Shown here: positions 44,192-53,892 of the stretch, piece by piece
Layout of the letters: the number at the start of each line of letters is the position of its first letter
Numbering within the stretch: the stretch's first letter is position 1
Assembly (NCBI GenBank): GCA_016278515.1
Contig: JADQBR010000085.1
Location: forward strand, 1 to 64,000
DNA: 64,000 nt
Reading direction: 5' to 3'
DNA from: Bacillota bacterium
GTDB taxonomy: Bacteria; Bacillota; JADQBR01
The notes under the pieces: model-generated
What the model was told of the DNA's origin: nothing
Seen by the model: only the letters and a program-made list of their open reading frames with translations
Databases searched by the model: none
Made by a program: the position numbers and the translations under genes

Positions 44192-45418
44192 CTAAGTCAT
44201 AGCTTTAGCGTTTCTCAGTTCTGCGTGATAAACAAGAAACAGCAGGGGTAAAGAAAGCAATAAAATACCGGCTACAGCAAGATATGTAGGCGTAAATCCC
44301 CATGACATCGCTAGTTGGACCCCGACTATAGGGCCTAGAGTTCCCCCAATATCCCCAAAAAACTGATAGACTGCAACGGATTTTCCGCGGATTTCTTGGG
44401 GTGTTATATCACCCAAAACGGTAATCAGCGGGATGTTTGTGGCGCCCATAGACATCCCGAGAAGGATCAGGCTGGAAATTAGTATTAAAAGATTATGAGT
44501 CAAGGCCAGTAAGACATAACCTGCTATTAACCCTCCTAGAGCAGGAAAGTTAATCAAAGTGCGAGTACGGGTTTTATCTATGATGCGTCCTACAATCATA
44601 GAAATGCCCGCAGAAGAAAGAATTAAAAATGACATAGTAATCCCGGATACCGCTTGGCTTTTTAGTCCCCAAAAAGATAGTCCTCTTTCTTCCGTAAACA
44701 ATACCAATGTGGTCAGTAAGACACCTTGCATTGAGAAAAAAATTAGGGTGTTGAATAAGCACACGACCAAAAAACTGGGGTTTTTAAAGGACACCTTCAA
44801 AGAATACAGCAAGCCCGGGTCGTCTCTTTTCTCTGTTGAATGGGGTACTTCTTTCACTCCGTACATTACTAAACCTGCCCCAAACAGCGCTACTAAGCTG
44901 GAAGCCCAAAAGGCGACGTGCTCACCAAAAAAACCGGCTAAAATTCCGCCAACTATTAGACCCCCCGGCATTCCCAAGCCTTGGGCGGTTCTAACTGAGG
45001 CCGTCGAGCGTCCTCTGTTCGCGTGGTTGGATAAATTAAGGGCCAAGGTATTGGCCCCAATCAATAGCAGTGCCGAACCAATACCGAAAATTATCCTCCC
45101 AATGAGCAGCAGAAGACCTGTCATCTGTGAAGATAAAGCAAGTACGTAGAAAAAACTGCCAATACTTTCAATGGCCAGACCGACAGCGAGGGGCAGTTTT
45201 CCCCCGACCTTATCCACAAAGATACCCGCGGGCTGACTTACGAGCAGGCGCGATGCCCTTGGGGCAGAGAGAATTATTCCAATTAAGGCGGCACTGAGAT
45301 GATACTTTACCCCTATTAAGGGAATAATGGGGAAGGCGGCACCGCCTCCAATCCCCCCTAAAAAAACACTGATAGGTATTGCAAAACCCGTTCCTTCTTT
45401 AGACTTTAATGCTGCCAT
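44192..45418 (-). CDS. Major facilitator superfamily transporter
   Basis: 408 aa from an ATG at 45418 behind GAAGGG; the open frame continues upstream without a site. About twelve membrane helices. The loop 2-3 motif region reads SQPAGIFVDKVGGKLPLAVG, and GNTLALNLSNH-like and RGRSTASVRTAQGLGMPGG features are typical of drug- or metabolite-exporting MFS proteins. Substrate not readable. Monocistronic, ended by a strong terminator. Confidence 0.85.
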   Translation of the reverse strand: MAALKSKEGTGFAIPISVFLGGIGGGAAFPIIPLIGVKYHLSAALIGIILSAPRASRLLVSQPAGIFVDKVGGKLPLAVGLAIESIGSFFYVLALSSQMTGLLLLIGRIIFGIGSALLLIGANTLALNLSNHANRGRSTASVRTAQGLGMPGGLIVGGILAGFFGEHVAFWASSLVALFGAGLVMYGVKEVPHSTEKRDDPGLLYSLKVSFKNPSFLVVCLFNTLIFFSMQGVLLTTLVLFTEERGLSFWGLKSQAVSGITMSFLILSSAGISMIVGRIIDKTRTRTLINFPALGGLIAGYVLLALTHNLLILISSLILLGMSMGATNIPLITVLGDITPQEIRGKSVAVYQFFGDIGGTLGPIVGVQLAMSWGFTPTYLAVAGILLLSLPLLFLVYHAELRNAKAMT

Positions 45419-45624
45419 ATGCAGCCCTTCTTTCCATATCAAAGCAGTATTGCTGATTAGATGGCTTCTTTCGAACATCGTTTTAGTAACAATTTGCCAC
45501 CTATGTTTGGCACGGCTTCTATTCTAGGATAATATAAATCATACTCCCAATAAGTCATCTATGTCAATAATGCACTAGAATAATAAGCAAAGCAAAACCA
45601 GACCAACAAAGTATCCTTCCAATA

Positions 45625-46986
45625 TTATTGTCTCATCAATTTAAGATACCTTATAAATAGGCTGATTGAACCTGCAGAAAGCCTTAATACACTAAAGACT
45701 CCGAATTTCTTAATGAGATACATAATATTATTCCGCGCTAGATTTACATGAAGATTAGTCTTTAGTATTTCATAGTAATACCTTCTTAGGCTCATACCTG
45801 ACGGCTGTATGGTTACCTCACCAAAACTCCACTTTTCATATTCTTCTTTACCTACCAAAAGCCTGTCCTGGTATTCTGCGTACAGAGGCAAGTTTGGAAA
45901 AGGTGTCAGAGGAGAAAAACTAGATACTTCCGGATCCAAAGTTTTTAAGTACTTCCTAAAGTCTTTAAAGTCCTCTACGCTCCAATCCGGGTGGAGCATG
46001 AAAGACGCCCACACGTCAAGACGAATTTCCTTCAAGAATCGGCTTGCTTCTATATTATCCTGAATAGTTGATTTTTTATTGTAGCTGTTAAGCTCATCAT
46101 CCTTGAAGGTCTCATACCCTATCAGTACAGCCTTTAAGCCTAGATTTTGAAACCTCTTGATCACTTGCTTATTTTTCAAGACGCTTTTCACACTGCCATA
46201 GCAAATAAAATTCTTTTGGATCTGCTCCATTTCTAAAAAATCACATAGTTCCCTTATACGGTGCGAATTATGTAGAAAATCATTATCAAAGATCATGATA
46301 TTATCTTCTTTAATATTCAAGATATCCTCTTTAACAAAATCTATAGGAAAATAGCTTTCTTTAGCGCCTTCAATCCTCCATCTTAAGCAAAAACGGCAGT
46401 TTTGAGCACATCCTTGGGATGTACCCATAATAGCAGAGGGTTTATAGCCAAAATAGGAGTATTTGCTTCTGTACTTTGCTGTAGACTCCCTGTTGGGAAG
46501 TACATATTCATTTCTATCATGTTTATTGGTGGTCTGGTAATCATTTATCCGACTGCAAATTCCATCAATAATGGGCGGCTCTGCTCCTAATTCTAGGTAA
46601 TTATACAGCTGAGCAATATTCTCGGTAGTAGTGTACTTCATTACATGGTCTACTGCATCAGAAAAAAAAGCTTTACTATTTAAAAGTGCCTGAGTACCGC
46701 CAATAATGGTAATAATATTTCCACCATATTTTTTTACTCTTTCCGCCAACTCCTTGACTGCCGGAACGTCTATGCAAAGTGTAGTGATTCCTACTACCTG
46801 AGGCTCGTAATCTGCCAGTTTATCTTCTATGCAAATTTTCTCTGACATCAGGTCCAATATTTCCACCTGGTGCTTAGCCTCCAACATGGCATACACCATT
46901 TCGAGACCAATAGGTTCGCTGTACATAAATTCACCCAAGGCAATAGCTTTTTTTATTCTTGGGGGTCTTACCAAAAGTACCTTCAT
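45625..46986 (-). CDS. B12-binding-domain radical SAM enzyme 1
   Basis: 453 aa from an ATG at 46986 behind GAGG. N-terminal cobalamin-binding-type Rossmann domain (KVLLVRPPR, QVVGITTLCID, ITIIGGTQA), then the radical SAM triad CAQNCRFC (Cys193, Cys197, Cys200) and a TIM barrel, with a C-terminal helical tail MSLRRYYYEILKTN. The B12 domain lacks the DxHxxG lower ligand, as in many class B enzymes. Such enzymes methylate unactivated carbons or rearrange them. It is paralogous to enzymes 3 and 4 of this operon and is the last gene of the set. Confidence 0.85.
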   Translation of the reverse strand: MKVLLVRPPRIKKAIALGEFMYSEPIGLEMVYAMLEAKHQVEILDLMSEKICIEDKLADYEPQVVGITTLCIDVPAVKELAERVKKYGGNIITIIGGTQALLNSKAFFSDAVDHVMKYTTTENIAQLYNYLELGAEPPIIDGICSRINDYQTTNKHDRNEYVLPNRESTAKYRSKYSYFGYKPSAIMGTSQGCAQNCRFCLRWRIEGAKESYFPIDFVKEDILNIKEDNIMIFDNDFLHNSHRIRELCDFLEMEQIQKNFICYGSVKSVLKNKQVIKRFQNLGLKAVLIGYETFKDDELNSYNKKSTIQDNIEASRFLKEIRLDVWASFMLHPDWSVEDFKDFRKYLKTLDPEVSSFSPLTPFPNLPLYAEYQDRLLVGKEEYEKWSFGEVTIQPSGMSLRRYYYEILKTNLHVNLARNNIMYLIKKFGVFSVLRLSAGSISLFIRYLKLMRQ

Positions 46987-46998
46987 CAATCTGCCTCA

Positions 46999-48315
46999 CT
47001 AAATTATATTTGGAGTAATCCTCCGTTTAATTTGATATCTATAATATAAATTAACCATAAGATAAAATGTATATCTGTCCATCCTCTTTAGAAAGTCTTT
47101 TCTGAGTATAATTCTATTAAATATAGATTTCATTGAAAATACTTTATCATAAAGTTCCCAGTATGCATCTGTTAACTCTTGGAGAGTCATGTTTTTGGGT
47201 ATGTGAACAGCCTCGCTGCCGTTATAAGAATATATATCTGTCTTATAAATCCTGTTTTCTTCCTGCAGAATTTCAAAATATTTTGTTCCGGGAATGGGAG
47301 TAAGTATATAAAACCTTGGTATTACAATTTTATTCTCTTCAATAAACGCAGCTGTCTCCTTAATGGACTGAAGAGTATCGCCGTCAGCCCCCACCACCAT
47401 TTCTGTGGATACATCTATCCCTGCTTCTTGAATATTGTTTATCATGGCCGAATAATCAGAAGGATGCGCCCAAGACTTATTGAGATATTTGAGGCTTTCT
47501 GCCGATATGCTTTCCAGACCAAAGCTTAATGCTATGCAACCGCTGTCCGCCACAATTTCCAGTAGTTCTCTATCCTCTCCAATTTTAATAGAGCATTGGG
47601 AAGCCCATTGCATGTTAAGTTTCTTAATTTCCCTGCATAATTCTATTAAATACGCCCGCTCCGATATGATATTATCATCTAATAATAAAAATTTATGAAA
47701 ACCTAATTCCTTTACCTGAGTTATATCCCTGATAACCTCTGAAATGTCTCTTTTCAAATACTTATTCTTATAAAGGCAGTACACGGAGCAAAAGCTGCAA
47801 GAATTTGGACAACCTCTTCCAGCCTGTACGGGTAGAAAATCTCCGATATTTTTATTAACTATTAGATCAAATCTTGGCAACGGCGTAGAAAGGCTATCTA
47901 ATTCTTCTTTATAGCACTTTTTTAATAGTCCACTTTCAAAATCACGGATGACTTTTTCCCACACTTCTTCCGCATCGCCAATAACAACGCTGTCACAGTA
48001 CCGCTGCGCTTCCTCGGGCATCAGGCTTGCCATATAACCACCCAAGATAACGGTCTTACCCCTTTTCTTAAATTCCTTAGCAATATCTATAGAACGTATG
48101 ATAGCATGTCCCATACTGCCGACAGCGATAATATCTGCATCTGTATCAAAAGGAATATCCTCGATAGTTTCCAAGATAATTTGTACATCCCAGTCTTCTG
48201 GCGTTAGGGCAGCCAACAGGGGTAGACCCAGCCCCACAAAATAGAGTTTTTTCTTTTTTATAGGATTCCTAAACGAATCATATGGTGTTGATTGAATGAG
48301 AAGCAGCTTTTTCAT
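46999..48315 (-). CDS. B12-binding-domain radical SAM enzyme 2
   Basis: 438 aa. N-terminal GLPLLAALTPEDWDVQIILE and DIIAVGSMGH, ILGGYMASLMPEE form the cobalamin-like domain; the cluster motif is CPNSCSFC (Cys169, Cys173, Cys176), followed by LLLDDNIISERAYL and GLESIS. It resembles the HpnP/BchE-like group more than its three neighbours do. Three-base gap to the previous gene, RBS AGAGGTAA. Likely carries out a methylation or other radical step different from that of its paralogous neighbours. Confidence 0.85.
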   Translation of the reverse strand: MKKLLLIQSTPYDSFRNPIKKKKLYFVGLGLPLLAALTPEDWDVQIILETIEDIPFDTDADIIAVGSMGHAIIRSIDIAKEFKKRGKTVILGGYMASLMPEEAQRYCDSVVIGDAEEVWEKVIRDFESGLLKKCYKEELDSLSTPLPRFDLIVNKNIGDFLPVQAGRGCPNSCSFCSVYCLYKNKYLKRDISEVIRDITQVKELGFHKFLLLDDNIISERAYLIELCREIKKLNMQWASQCSIKIGEDRELLEIVADSGCIALSFGLESISAESLKYLNKSWAHPSDYSAMINNIQEAGIDVSTEMVVGADGDTLQSIKETAAFIEENKIVIPRFYILTPIPGTKYFEILQEENRIYKTDIYSYNGSEAVHIPKNMTLQELTDAYWELYDKVFSMKSIFNRIILRKDFLKRMDRYTFYLMVNLYYRYQIKRRITPNII

Positions 48316-48318
48316 CTA

Positions 48319-49665
48319 TTAATTACCTCTTACTAACTTTTTTATATACTGTATGGTTACAACACTGCTTCCTAGAGATAGCTTTAATACATCTTTCAAT
48401 CCGTATTTTTTAATAAGCCGGGCAACATTTCCCGGGGCCATAGTTATTTTGTAATATAACTTTATCATTTCAAAATAATATCGGCGCACAGACATTTTCT
48501 CTGGTTTTAATACTAGGTGAGCCAAATCCCATTTTTCAAACTGCTCACCGTCAACGATTAAATCCTCTTTATACATTTGATAAATCTCCGTACCTCGCAA
48601 TGGAGTTAACGGCTGTAAATTGATAAAGACCAGCCCCATTCTTTTTAACCACTTATACAGATTATGAAAATCCTCTTTGGAAAAGTCCATATCTAAGATT
48701 AAGGTTCCATACACTTCTATATCATACCTTTTTAGTATTCTAACGGCCTTCTCGTTCTCCCGAATGCTGGTCCGTTTATTATATTTATCTAGTACCTCGT
48801 TTTTAAAGGATTCCAGCCCCACTATCACTGCCTGCAGACCATGATCACGAAAGACCTTTATTACATGTTCATTATTACTTATGAAATCCGCCCTGCCATA
48901 AACCAAGAACTTTTTATTCAGATTATTTTCCTTTAGTTTCTGGCAAAATTCCAATATCCGATCACCTGAAACCAGAAAATCATCATCCACAATGTAAATT
49001 TCTTGTTCAGGGATTTGTTTTAACTCCTCAATAACGGAATTTACACTTCTGGTAAAATATTTTCCCTCGGTTATTTCTTTGCAGAAACAGAAGCTGCAGC
49101 TATAGGGACAGCCAAAGGAAGTCTTAATCAAAGCGCACGGATTATGGAACATATAGTAATACTTCCTTCGATACTTCCCCACCTTCTGACGGTCAGGAAA
49201 CTTATAGTTAAATGAGGCGTCTTTGACATTCTGTCTGCCTTCCCTATAGGTACCCTGGACATCCATTAACTCTAAGTTGTCTAGGATAGCGTTAAAGGTG
49301 CTTAATCCGTTGGCGTCTACAATGAAATCTATGTGCTCATCCGTAAAATCCTGGGGCTGCACCTCTGCATGGACTCCCCCCACCACCTTACAGTCCGGCC
49401 GAATATCTTTAATTCTCCTGGCATAATCTTTTATGACATTGACATGGGTGATATAGCCACTGATACCCACAACATCAGGTTGATACCTTTTTATAAAGTA
49501 TTGTAGGGACTTCTTTTCTAGAATCATATCAATAATCTCGACATTAGCATCCGTTCTATCAATATTGGCAGCTAAATACTCCAGTTCCAGGGGTTCACAA
49601 ACCATTACATGCTGCAATCCAATGGTCTCTTTGTCGGGTTTAGGTCTAATTAGCAGGATGTTCAT
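48319..49665 (-). CDS. B12-binding-domain radical SAM enzyme 3
   Basis: 448 aa, start after GGGGAATGAG. Cobalamin-like domain NILLIRPKP, DVVGISGYITHV, VVGGVHAEVQ; radical SAM motif CPYSCSFC (Cys186, Cys190, Cys193) followed by FCKEITEGKYFTRS; then VDDDFLVSGDRILEF, GLESFKNEVLDKYNK, and a tail SVRRYYFEMIKLYYKI. Clear paralogue of enzymes 1 and 4 in both halves. Three bases after the methyltransferase gene. Confidence 0.86.
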   Translation of the reverse strand: MNILLIRPKPDKETIGLQHVMVCEPLELEYLAANIDRTDANVEIIDMILEKKSLQYFIKRYQPDVVGISGYITHVNVIKDYARRIKDIRPDCKVVGGVHAEVQPQDFTDEHIDFIVDANGLSTFNAILDNLELMDVQGTYREGRQNVKDASFNYKFPDRQKVGKYRRKYYYMFHNPCALIKTSFGCPYSCSFCFCKEITEGKYFTRSVNSVIEELKQIPEQEIYIVDDDFLVSGDRILEFCQKLKENNLNKKFLVYGRADFISNNEHVIKVFRDHGLQAVIVGLESFKNEVLDKYNKRTSIRENEKAVRILKRYDIEVYGTLILDMDFSKEDFHNLYKWLKRMGLVFINLQPLTPLRGTEIYQMYKEDLIVDGEQFEKWDLAHLVLKPEKMSVRRYYFEMIKLYYKITMAPGNVARLIKKYGLKDVLKLSLGSSVVTIQYIKKLVRGN

Positions 49666-49668
49666 TTC

Positions 49669-50319
49669 TCATTCCCCTTCTAGAGGATACTCGTCACACA
49701 TTTTGAGTACAAAACAATAAATGGAGGGCATAAAAACACGGTCCTTAATCCTGAGGACTCTTTCACATTGAAAGAATTTCTCCGTCATGCTTAATACATT
49801 TTCGACACTTAAATATTTGGCCTTGCCCGTCGTCATTTTCACAAAAAGCATTGCCGCATGATCGTATAAATTATTCTGTGATGCCTGGGCCAAAAGCAAG
49901 TGCCCCCCAAGCTTTAATCTATCTTTGAATTGCCTAATCGCATAATCCTGTCTCTCATAATAAGGAAAAGAGTGAGTACAAATTATTATGTCAAACCCTT
50001 TTCCTAAGCTATCTATATCACTAACATCCAGTTGCGGATAGCGAATGTTACCACCCATGCTTGTTGCTCTATTAACCATACTCTTAGAGAAGTCTATTCC
50101 TGTCAGTTCCAAATCGTATTCGGCAAACTCAGCTTCTATTTCCCTTAGAAGCTGACCTGTGCCGCAGCCTACATCCAGAATACTGTACCGTTTACCTGCT
50201 ATGAGCAGCATTTTTAATTGCCTCAATATCTCTCCCCGAGTAGGCGCCAGGGAATACTTTTGTATCCATAGTCGTTCATAATACCCGGCCCAGAAATCCC
50301 AAATCACCTGTTTATTCAT
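49669..50319 (-). CDS. SAM-dependent methyltransferase of the radical SAM operon
   Basis: 216 aa. Class I methyltransferase: ILDVGCGTGQLLREI, LTGIDFSKSMVNRA, and IIICTHSFPYYE. Overlaps the upstream radical SAM gene by 4 nt (ATGA). It may methylate the product at N, O or C, complementing the radical enzymes. A helical C-terminal part reads FFQCERVLRIKDRVF. Confidence 0.85.
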   Translation of the reverse strand: MNKQVIWDFWAGYYERLWIQKYSLAPTRGEILRQLKMLLIAGKRYSILDVGCGTGQLLREIEAEFAEYDLELTGIDFSKSMVNRATSMGGNIRYPQLDVSDIDSLGKGFDIIICTHSFPYYERQDYAIRQFKDRLKLGGHLLLAQASQNNLYDHAAMLFVKMTTGKAKYLSVENVLSMTEKFFQCERVLRIKDRVFMPSIYCFVLKMCDEYPLEGE

Positions 50320-51638
50320 TGCTTCCTCCAGGGTTTAATAATATTTTTTAATGCTTTATAAACAAGACTTCTTGCCGGCCTGCTTCTTAACAACTGATCA
50401 GCATAAATTAAGTAAAAATAAAAATAGAACAACAAAGCATTCATGTGTACAGGCTTTATTGTTAAATGTAAGAAATCCCATTTGGAATAATCTTTGACCT
50501 CTATCTGACTTTCATATGCCTGATAAATTGCGGTTCCCTTTAGGGGAGTGAATATGGAAATAGTATAATAGTTTAGCCTCAGTTTTCTAATCCAGTCTCT
50601 AAGCCTCTTAAAATCTTTCCTAGTAAAATCAATCCCGGCAATAAAAAGTGCCGTTAAATTTACATTGTTCTTTTGTAAAATATCTGTAGCCTTGATACTG
50701 TCATTAAAGGTGTATTGCTTATTAAAACCCTCCAAGATTGTATCATCTACCGCCTCCATTCCCACTATCAGCTCAACAAAACCTATGCCGGCCAATTTGC
50801 TGATAATGTCAGGGTTATTTGCGATAAAATCAATTCTAGAATAGGCAATAAATTTCTTAGCTATTCCTTTTCTTCCAATCTCATCAATAAACTGTAAGAT
50901 GCGCGTTCTATCTAACAGGAAACTATCATCCACAATCCAAACATACTCCCCTTTAATTGCTTCAATTTCCTCTACCACAGACTCGATACTCCTAGCAGCA
51001 TAGATACCCATATTCAGCATCCGACAATAACAAAAGTTACATTTAAAAGGACAGGATATAGCTGTCTGTATTATGGCAATAGGACTGTATCCCAAGTATT
51101 TGGTTCTACTTTGATACTTTTCGAAATAATTTCTGTTAGGCAATGACATGTTTTCTAAAGAAGTAGACTTTTTTCTATTTGCCTGCCATTTCCCCTGGTG
51201 AAAAAAGGCGATACCATCAATGGCTGCTGCCTTCTCGCCCTGAAAACCGCTTTTCAGTAATTGTTCCAGAGAATTGACCGAGTCCGAATGAACAATAAAA
51301 TCTACGGTATCCACAAAAAAATCTTCATAGTTTACCGCGGCATGAACCCCACCAACAACAACTTTAACATGATCTTGCCTGTTCTTAGCATAGCGAGAAT
51401 AGCTTACAATGGTATCCACTGCCGTTATATATCCGCTCAGTACCAGTACATCCGGTCTATAATCGTTAAATACTTTTTCAAAACTGCCACCTTCCATTAA
51501 CGGGTCGTAAACTCTATAAGGTACCGTCAGCCTGTCTAATAACCCTGCCAAATACTCCAACTCAAGGGGTTCTGTGACAATTGGCCCTATTCTTGAAAAA
51601 AAGGTCTTTTTATGACATTTTACCAACAGGATTTTCAT
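50316..51638 (-). CDS. B12-binding-domain radical SAM enzyme 4
   Basis: 440 aa from an ATG at 51638 behind AAGGGGGAAGAGG; overlaps the upstream gene by 29 nt. Cobalamin-like domain KILLVKCHKK, DVLVLSGYITAVD, VVVGGVHAAVN; cluster motif CPFKCNFC (Cys196, Cys200, Cys203), then CYCRMLNMGIYAARS, WIVDDSFLLDRTRIL and GMEAVDDTILEGFNK. Paralogue of enzymes 1 and 3. Confidence 0.86.
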   Translation of the reverse strand: MKILLVKCHKKTFFSRIGPIVTEPLELEYLAGLLDRLTVPYRVYDPLMEGGSFEKVFNDYRPDVLVLSGYITAVDTIVSYSRYAKNRQDHVKVVVGGVHAAVNYEDFFVDTVDFIVHSDSVNSLEQLLKSGFQGEKAAAIDGIAFFHQGKWQANRKKSTSLENMSLPNRNYFEKYQSRTKYLGYSPIAIIQTAISCPFKCNFCYCRMLNMGIYAARSIESVVEEIEAIKGEYVWIVDDSFLLDRTRILQFIDEIGRKGIAKKFIAYSRIDFIANNPDIISKLAGIGFVELIVGMEAVDDTILEGFNKQYTFNDSIKATDILQKNNVNLTALFIAGIDFTRKDFKRLRDWIRKLRLNYYTISIFTPLKGTAIYQAYESQIEVKDYSKWDFLHLTIKPVHMNALLFYFYFYLIYADQLLRSRPARSLVYKALKNIIKPWRKQ

Positions 51639-52620
51639 CCTCTTCCCCCTTAAACACCGTATGGACAATTTCATAATGTTTATAGGAAAACCTGCCTGCC
51701 AGCCTATCAAATAGGATACTTAACACAGGATTACTATGATGTATATACATAGATTTCGGCTGCTGCAGAGCACCTAGTTTCATCTTGGTTTCCTCAGCAG
51801 TCTGTCCCAAGTCGATGCATTTATAACCGTTTTCAATTCCATAGCGTATGATAAGGAGCAGCATATTCATATATAAATCATATTTATGATTTATATCGTG
51901 TTGAAACCCTCCAAGTAAAAAGATCAATTCATCTCCGTTTTCCACCAATTGAATAAATGCAATCACTTCGCCGTTGCTTATAAATGTGAGTATTTTTGAG
52001 GGATAATTCTTGAAAAAGCGTATTGGCAGCTTTTCTAATTTTTCATTGGAGTTCTCATATACATTGAGATAAAGGTTGTACATTTCTTTATCAAACAACT
52101 TATTATCTTGTAACTCCTTAATTTCGGTACCGGAAAATCTTCGAAGTGCCTTTTTCACTCTATGCCGGTAATGACTTCTCATACTTTTAAGATAGTCATC
52201 AAAACTATTCCATCTAATTGCAATTTTGCACGTGGGAAGGGTACTGCCTTTAGCAATTTTAAATTCATCATCACTATTTAGAATAAGATAAAACCCTTTT
52301 AACGATTTTACATACTTACTAACATCAACCTTATTCCTAGGGCAACAAATAGAATAACCGCATTTAGAAACAGACATTGGAATGCCAATTATATTGACAG
52401 GTATTTTAAAGGACAAATACTTAGAAAAAGTCAACAGGTCAAGTTTTAATTTATAGGATACCAAAACAATATTTTTTTCCTGGTTTAGATGGTATGATTG
52501 ATTGCACGGGTTCAATTGCTCCAGGTTTTGTAACGAATCTCTTTTTAAGAACGGATTGTCTCCGGCTAAATCATCCCACATTTCAGGCAAATTACCCGCA
52601 TCATTATAAACTTTAAACAT
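51610..52620 (-). CDS. GNAT/FemAB-like acyltransferase 1
   Basis: 336 aa, start after AAAGGACAGG. The C-terminal half has the fold seen in GNAT/FemAB-type transferases: YLKSMRSHYRHRVKKALRR, YENSNEKLEKLPIRFFKNYP, GEVIAFIQLVENGDELIFLL, and YLYMNMLLLIIRYGIENGYKCIDLGQT-like segments of which only short parts are quoted. Such proteins transfer acyl or aminoacyl groups to amines. Donor and acceptor unknown. Second gene of the operon. Confidence 0.7.
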   Translation of the reverse strand: MFKVYNDAGNLPEMWDDLAGDNPFLKRDSLQNLEQLNPCNQSYHLNQEKNIVLVSYKLKLDLLTFSKYLSFKIPVNIIGIPMSVSKCGYSICCPRNKVDVSKYVKSLKGFYLILNSDDEFKIAKGSTLPTCKIAIRWNSFDDYLKSMRSHYRHRVKKALRRFSGTEIKELQDNKLFDKEMYNLYLNVYENSNEKLEKLPIRFFKNYPSKILTFISNGEVIAFIQLVENGDELIFLLGGFQHDINHKYDLYMNMLLLIIRYGIENGYKCIDLGQTAEETKMKLGALQQPKSMYIHHSNPVLSILFDRLAGRFSYKHYEIVHTVFKGEEDENPVGKMS

Positions 52621-52633
52621 GGACCTGTCCTTT

Positions 52634-53710
52634 CTACGTATCTATCGTAAATACTTGATAGTGCTTATACTCTTGATCAGCCCATCTCATACCTAATCCT
52701 CTTGATGCCAGGTTATCCTCCAGTATCCATCCTGATTCACAATAATCATAGCGTCCCTGCACCAATTCCCTGCATTTATGAAATAATGCCAGCACTGCTC
52801 CCTTTTTATGATATTGGGGAAGCACACCCAACTCTACTATCTTAAATTTACTTATTTTATTGGGGAAAAGCTTATTCTTTAAAACAGTTTTCAATCCAAC
52901 AGTTTCTCCAGGTCTTATTAATTCATTAAAGTCAGGATACCAAAGCATAAAACCGATAGGAATCCCCTGATCCTCTAAAAATAGCATATTTTCCTCTTTT
53001 AACAATACCTTAAATTGCTTAAATAGCTCTAAATCCTCTTCCAGCCTTCTTTGATAGTAGAACTTATGGTTCTTAAAAGCCTCATTATTAAGATTGGTAT
53101 AGGTCTCTATTTCCCCTGTAAAATTGCCAAAATCCATCGTTCGCACGTTATACTTTGCAGCAACCCTATCTACCAGCCTGTTATCCAGACGTGCATCAAA
53201 ATTTTCCATCTTAGTCAAATAGCTAACTAGGTTAAATTGTTCATCAGCGTACGGTTTAAAATAATCAATGTAATAAGAAGGATTATAAGCTGTACCAAAA
53301 CTCGGAACAAATTCATGCTGGTCTGCCAGTAGACCTAATCCATAATTCACATGGAAGTTCAGCCCCAGTAAAATTTTACTGGCACCGTACCTACGTGCCA
53401 ACTTTTTCCCATAATCCACTATCATTTTCACTGCTTGTTCTTGATTATCTAGTGCTTCAAAAAAAGTAATCTGCAAAGTATCACTAAGCCTATCCACCAA
53501 AGCAAATATACAGACTGCAACAATTTTATTCGAATCCACTACCATTACAGGTACCACCGTGCTGCTCTTACAAATCTGCGCCTTTCCCATTAAGATACTC
53601 TTCAGAATTGTACTCATGCTATCCCTGTAATAGGCATCGTTTGTATATACCTCTTTACAAAAGGCCATATAATCCTTAATGGAGGCTCTGTCAACAATTT
53701 CTATTCTCAT
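52634..53710 (-). CDS. GNAT-fold N-acyltransferase 2
   Basis: 358 aa, start after GAGGTGACAT. First gene of the operon. N-terminal IVDRASIKDYMAFCKEVY, middle KKLARRYGASKILLGLNFHV, and a C-terminal GNAT-like core with IPIGFMLWYPDF and FKIVELGVLPQYHKKGAVLALFHKC, where QYHKKGAV resembles the acetyl-CoA binding loop. Likely an N-acyltransferase for a small molecule. Family beyond the GNAT fold not recognised. Confidence 0.7.
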   Translation of the reverse strand: MRIEIVDRASIKDYMAFCKEVYTNDAYYRDSMSTILKSILMGKAQICKSSTVVPVMVVDSNKIVAVCIFALVDRLSDTLQITFFEALDNQEQAVKMIVDYGKKLARRYGASKILLGLNFHVNYGLGLLADQHEFVPSFGTAYNPSYYIDYFKPYADEQFNLVSYLTKMENFDARLDNRLVDRVAAKYNVRTMDFGNFTGEIETYTNLNNEAFKNHKFYYQRRLEEDLELFKQFKVLLKEENMLFLEDQGIPIGFMLWYPDFNELIRPGETVGLKTVLKNKLFPNKISKFKIVELGVLPQYHKKGAVLALFHKCRELVQGRYDYCESGWILEDNLASRGLGMRWADQEYKHYQVFTIDT

Positions 53711-53827
53711 ATGTCACCTCAAACTGCTTGGGAAAGATTTAAGCTTATTAAACAATTATATAACTTTTCGGTAATTCCTTTAGTTCATTTTTTCCTTTCT
53801 GCTCTCCAACTGCAATTCCAAGAAAAT

Positions 53828-53886
53828 GGGACGCGGGGATGTTTCATCTGTCTTGTCGAAAGACAACTGAAACGTCCCCGCGTCTC
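53828..53886. repeat. REP-like hairpin element, complete copy
   Basis: Arms 53828-53846 and 53868-53886 pair almost perfectly (GACGCGGGGA and TCCCCGCGTC at the outside, GTTTCA/TGAAAC inside), with an inner hairpin TGTCTT/AAGACA. G-rich, about 59 bp, intergenic. It resembles REP sequences mobilised by IS200-like RAYT transposases. Confidence 0.7.
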
Positions 53887-53892
53887 CGTCAG

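Noticed and set aside
45625-53710. RiPP cluster
   Set aside because: No short precursor-peptide frame with a ribosome site was found in or next to the operon, and no peptidase or RRE-type protein was seen in it.
53828-53886. CRISPR repeat
   Set aside because: Only one full and one half copy, 3 kb apart, no spacers and no cas genes.
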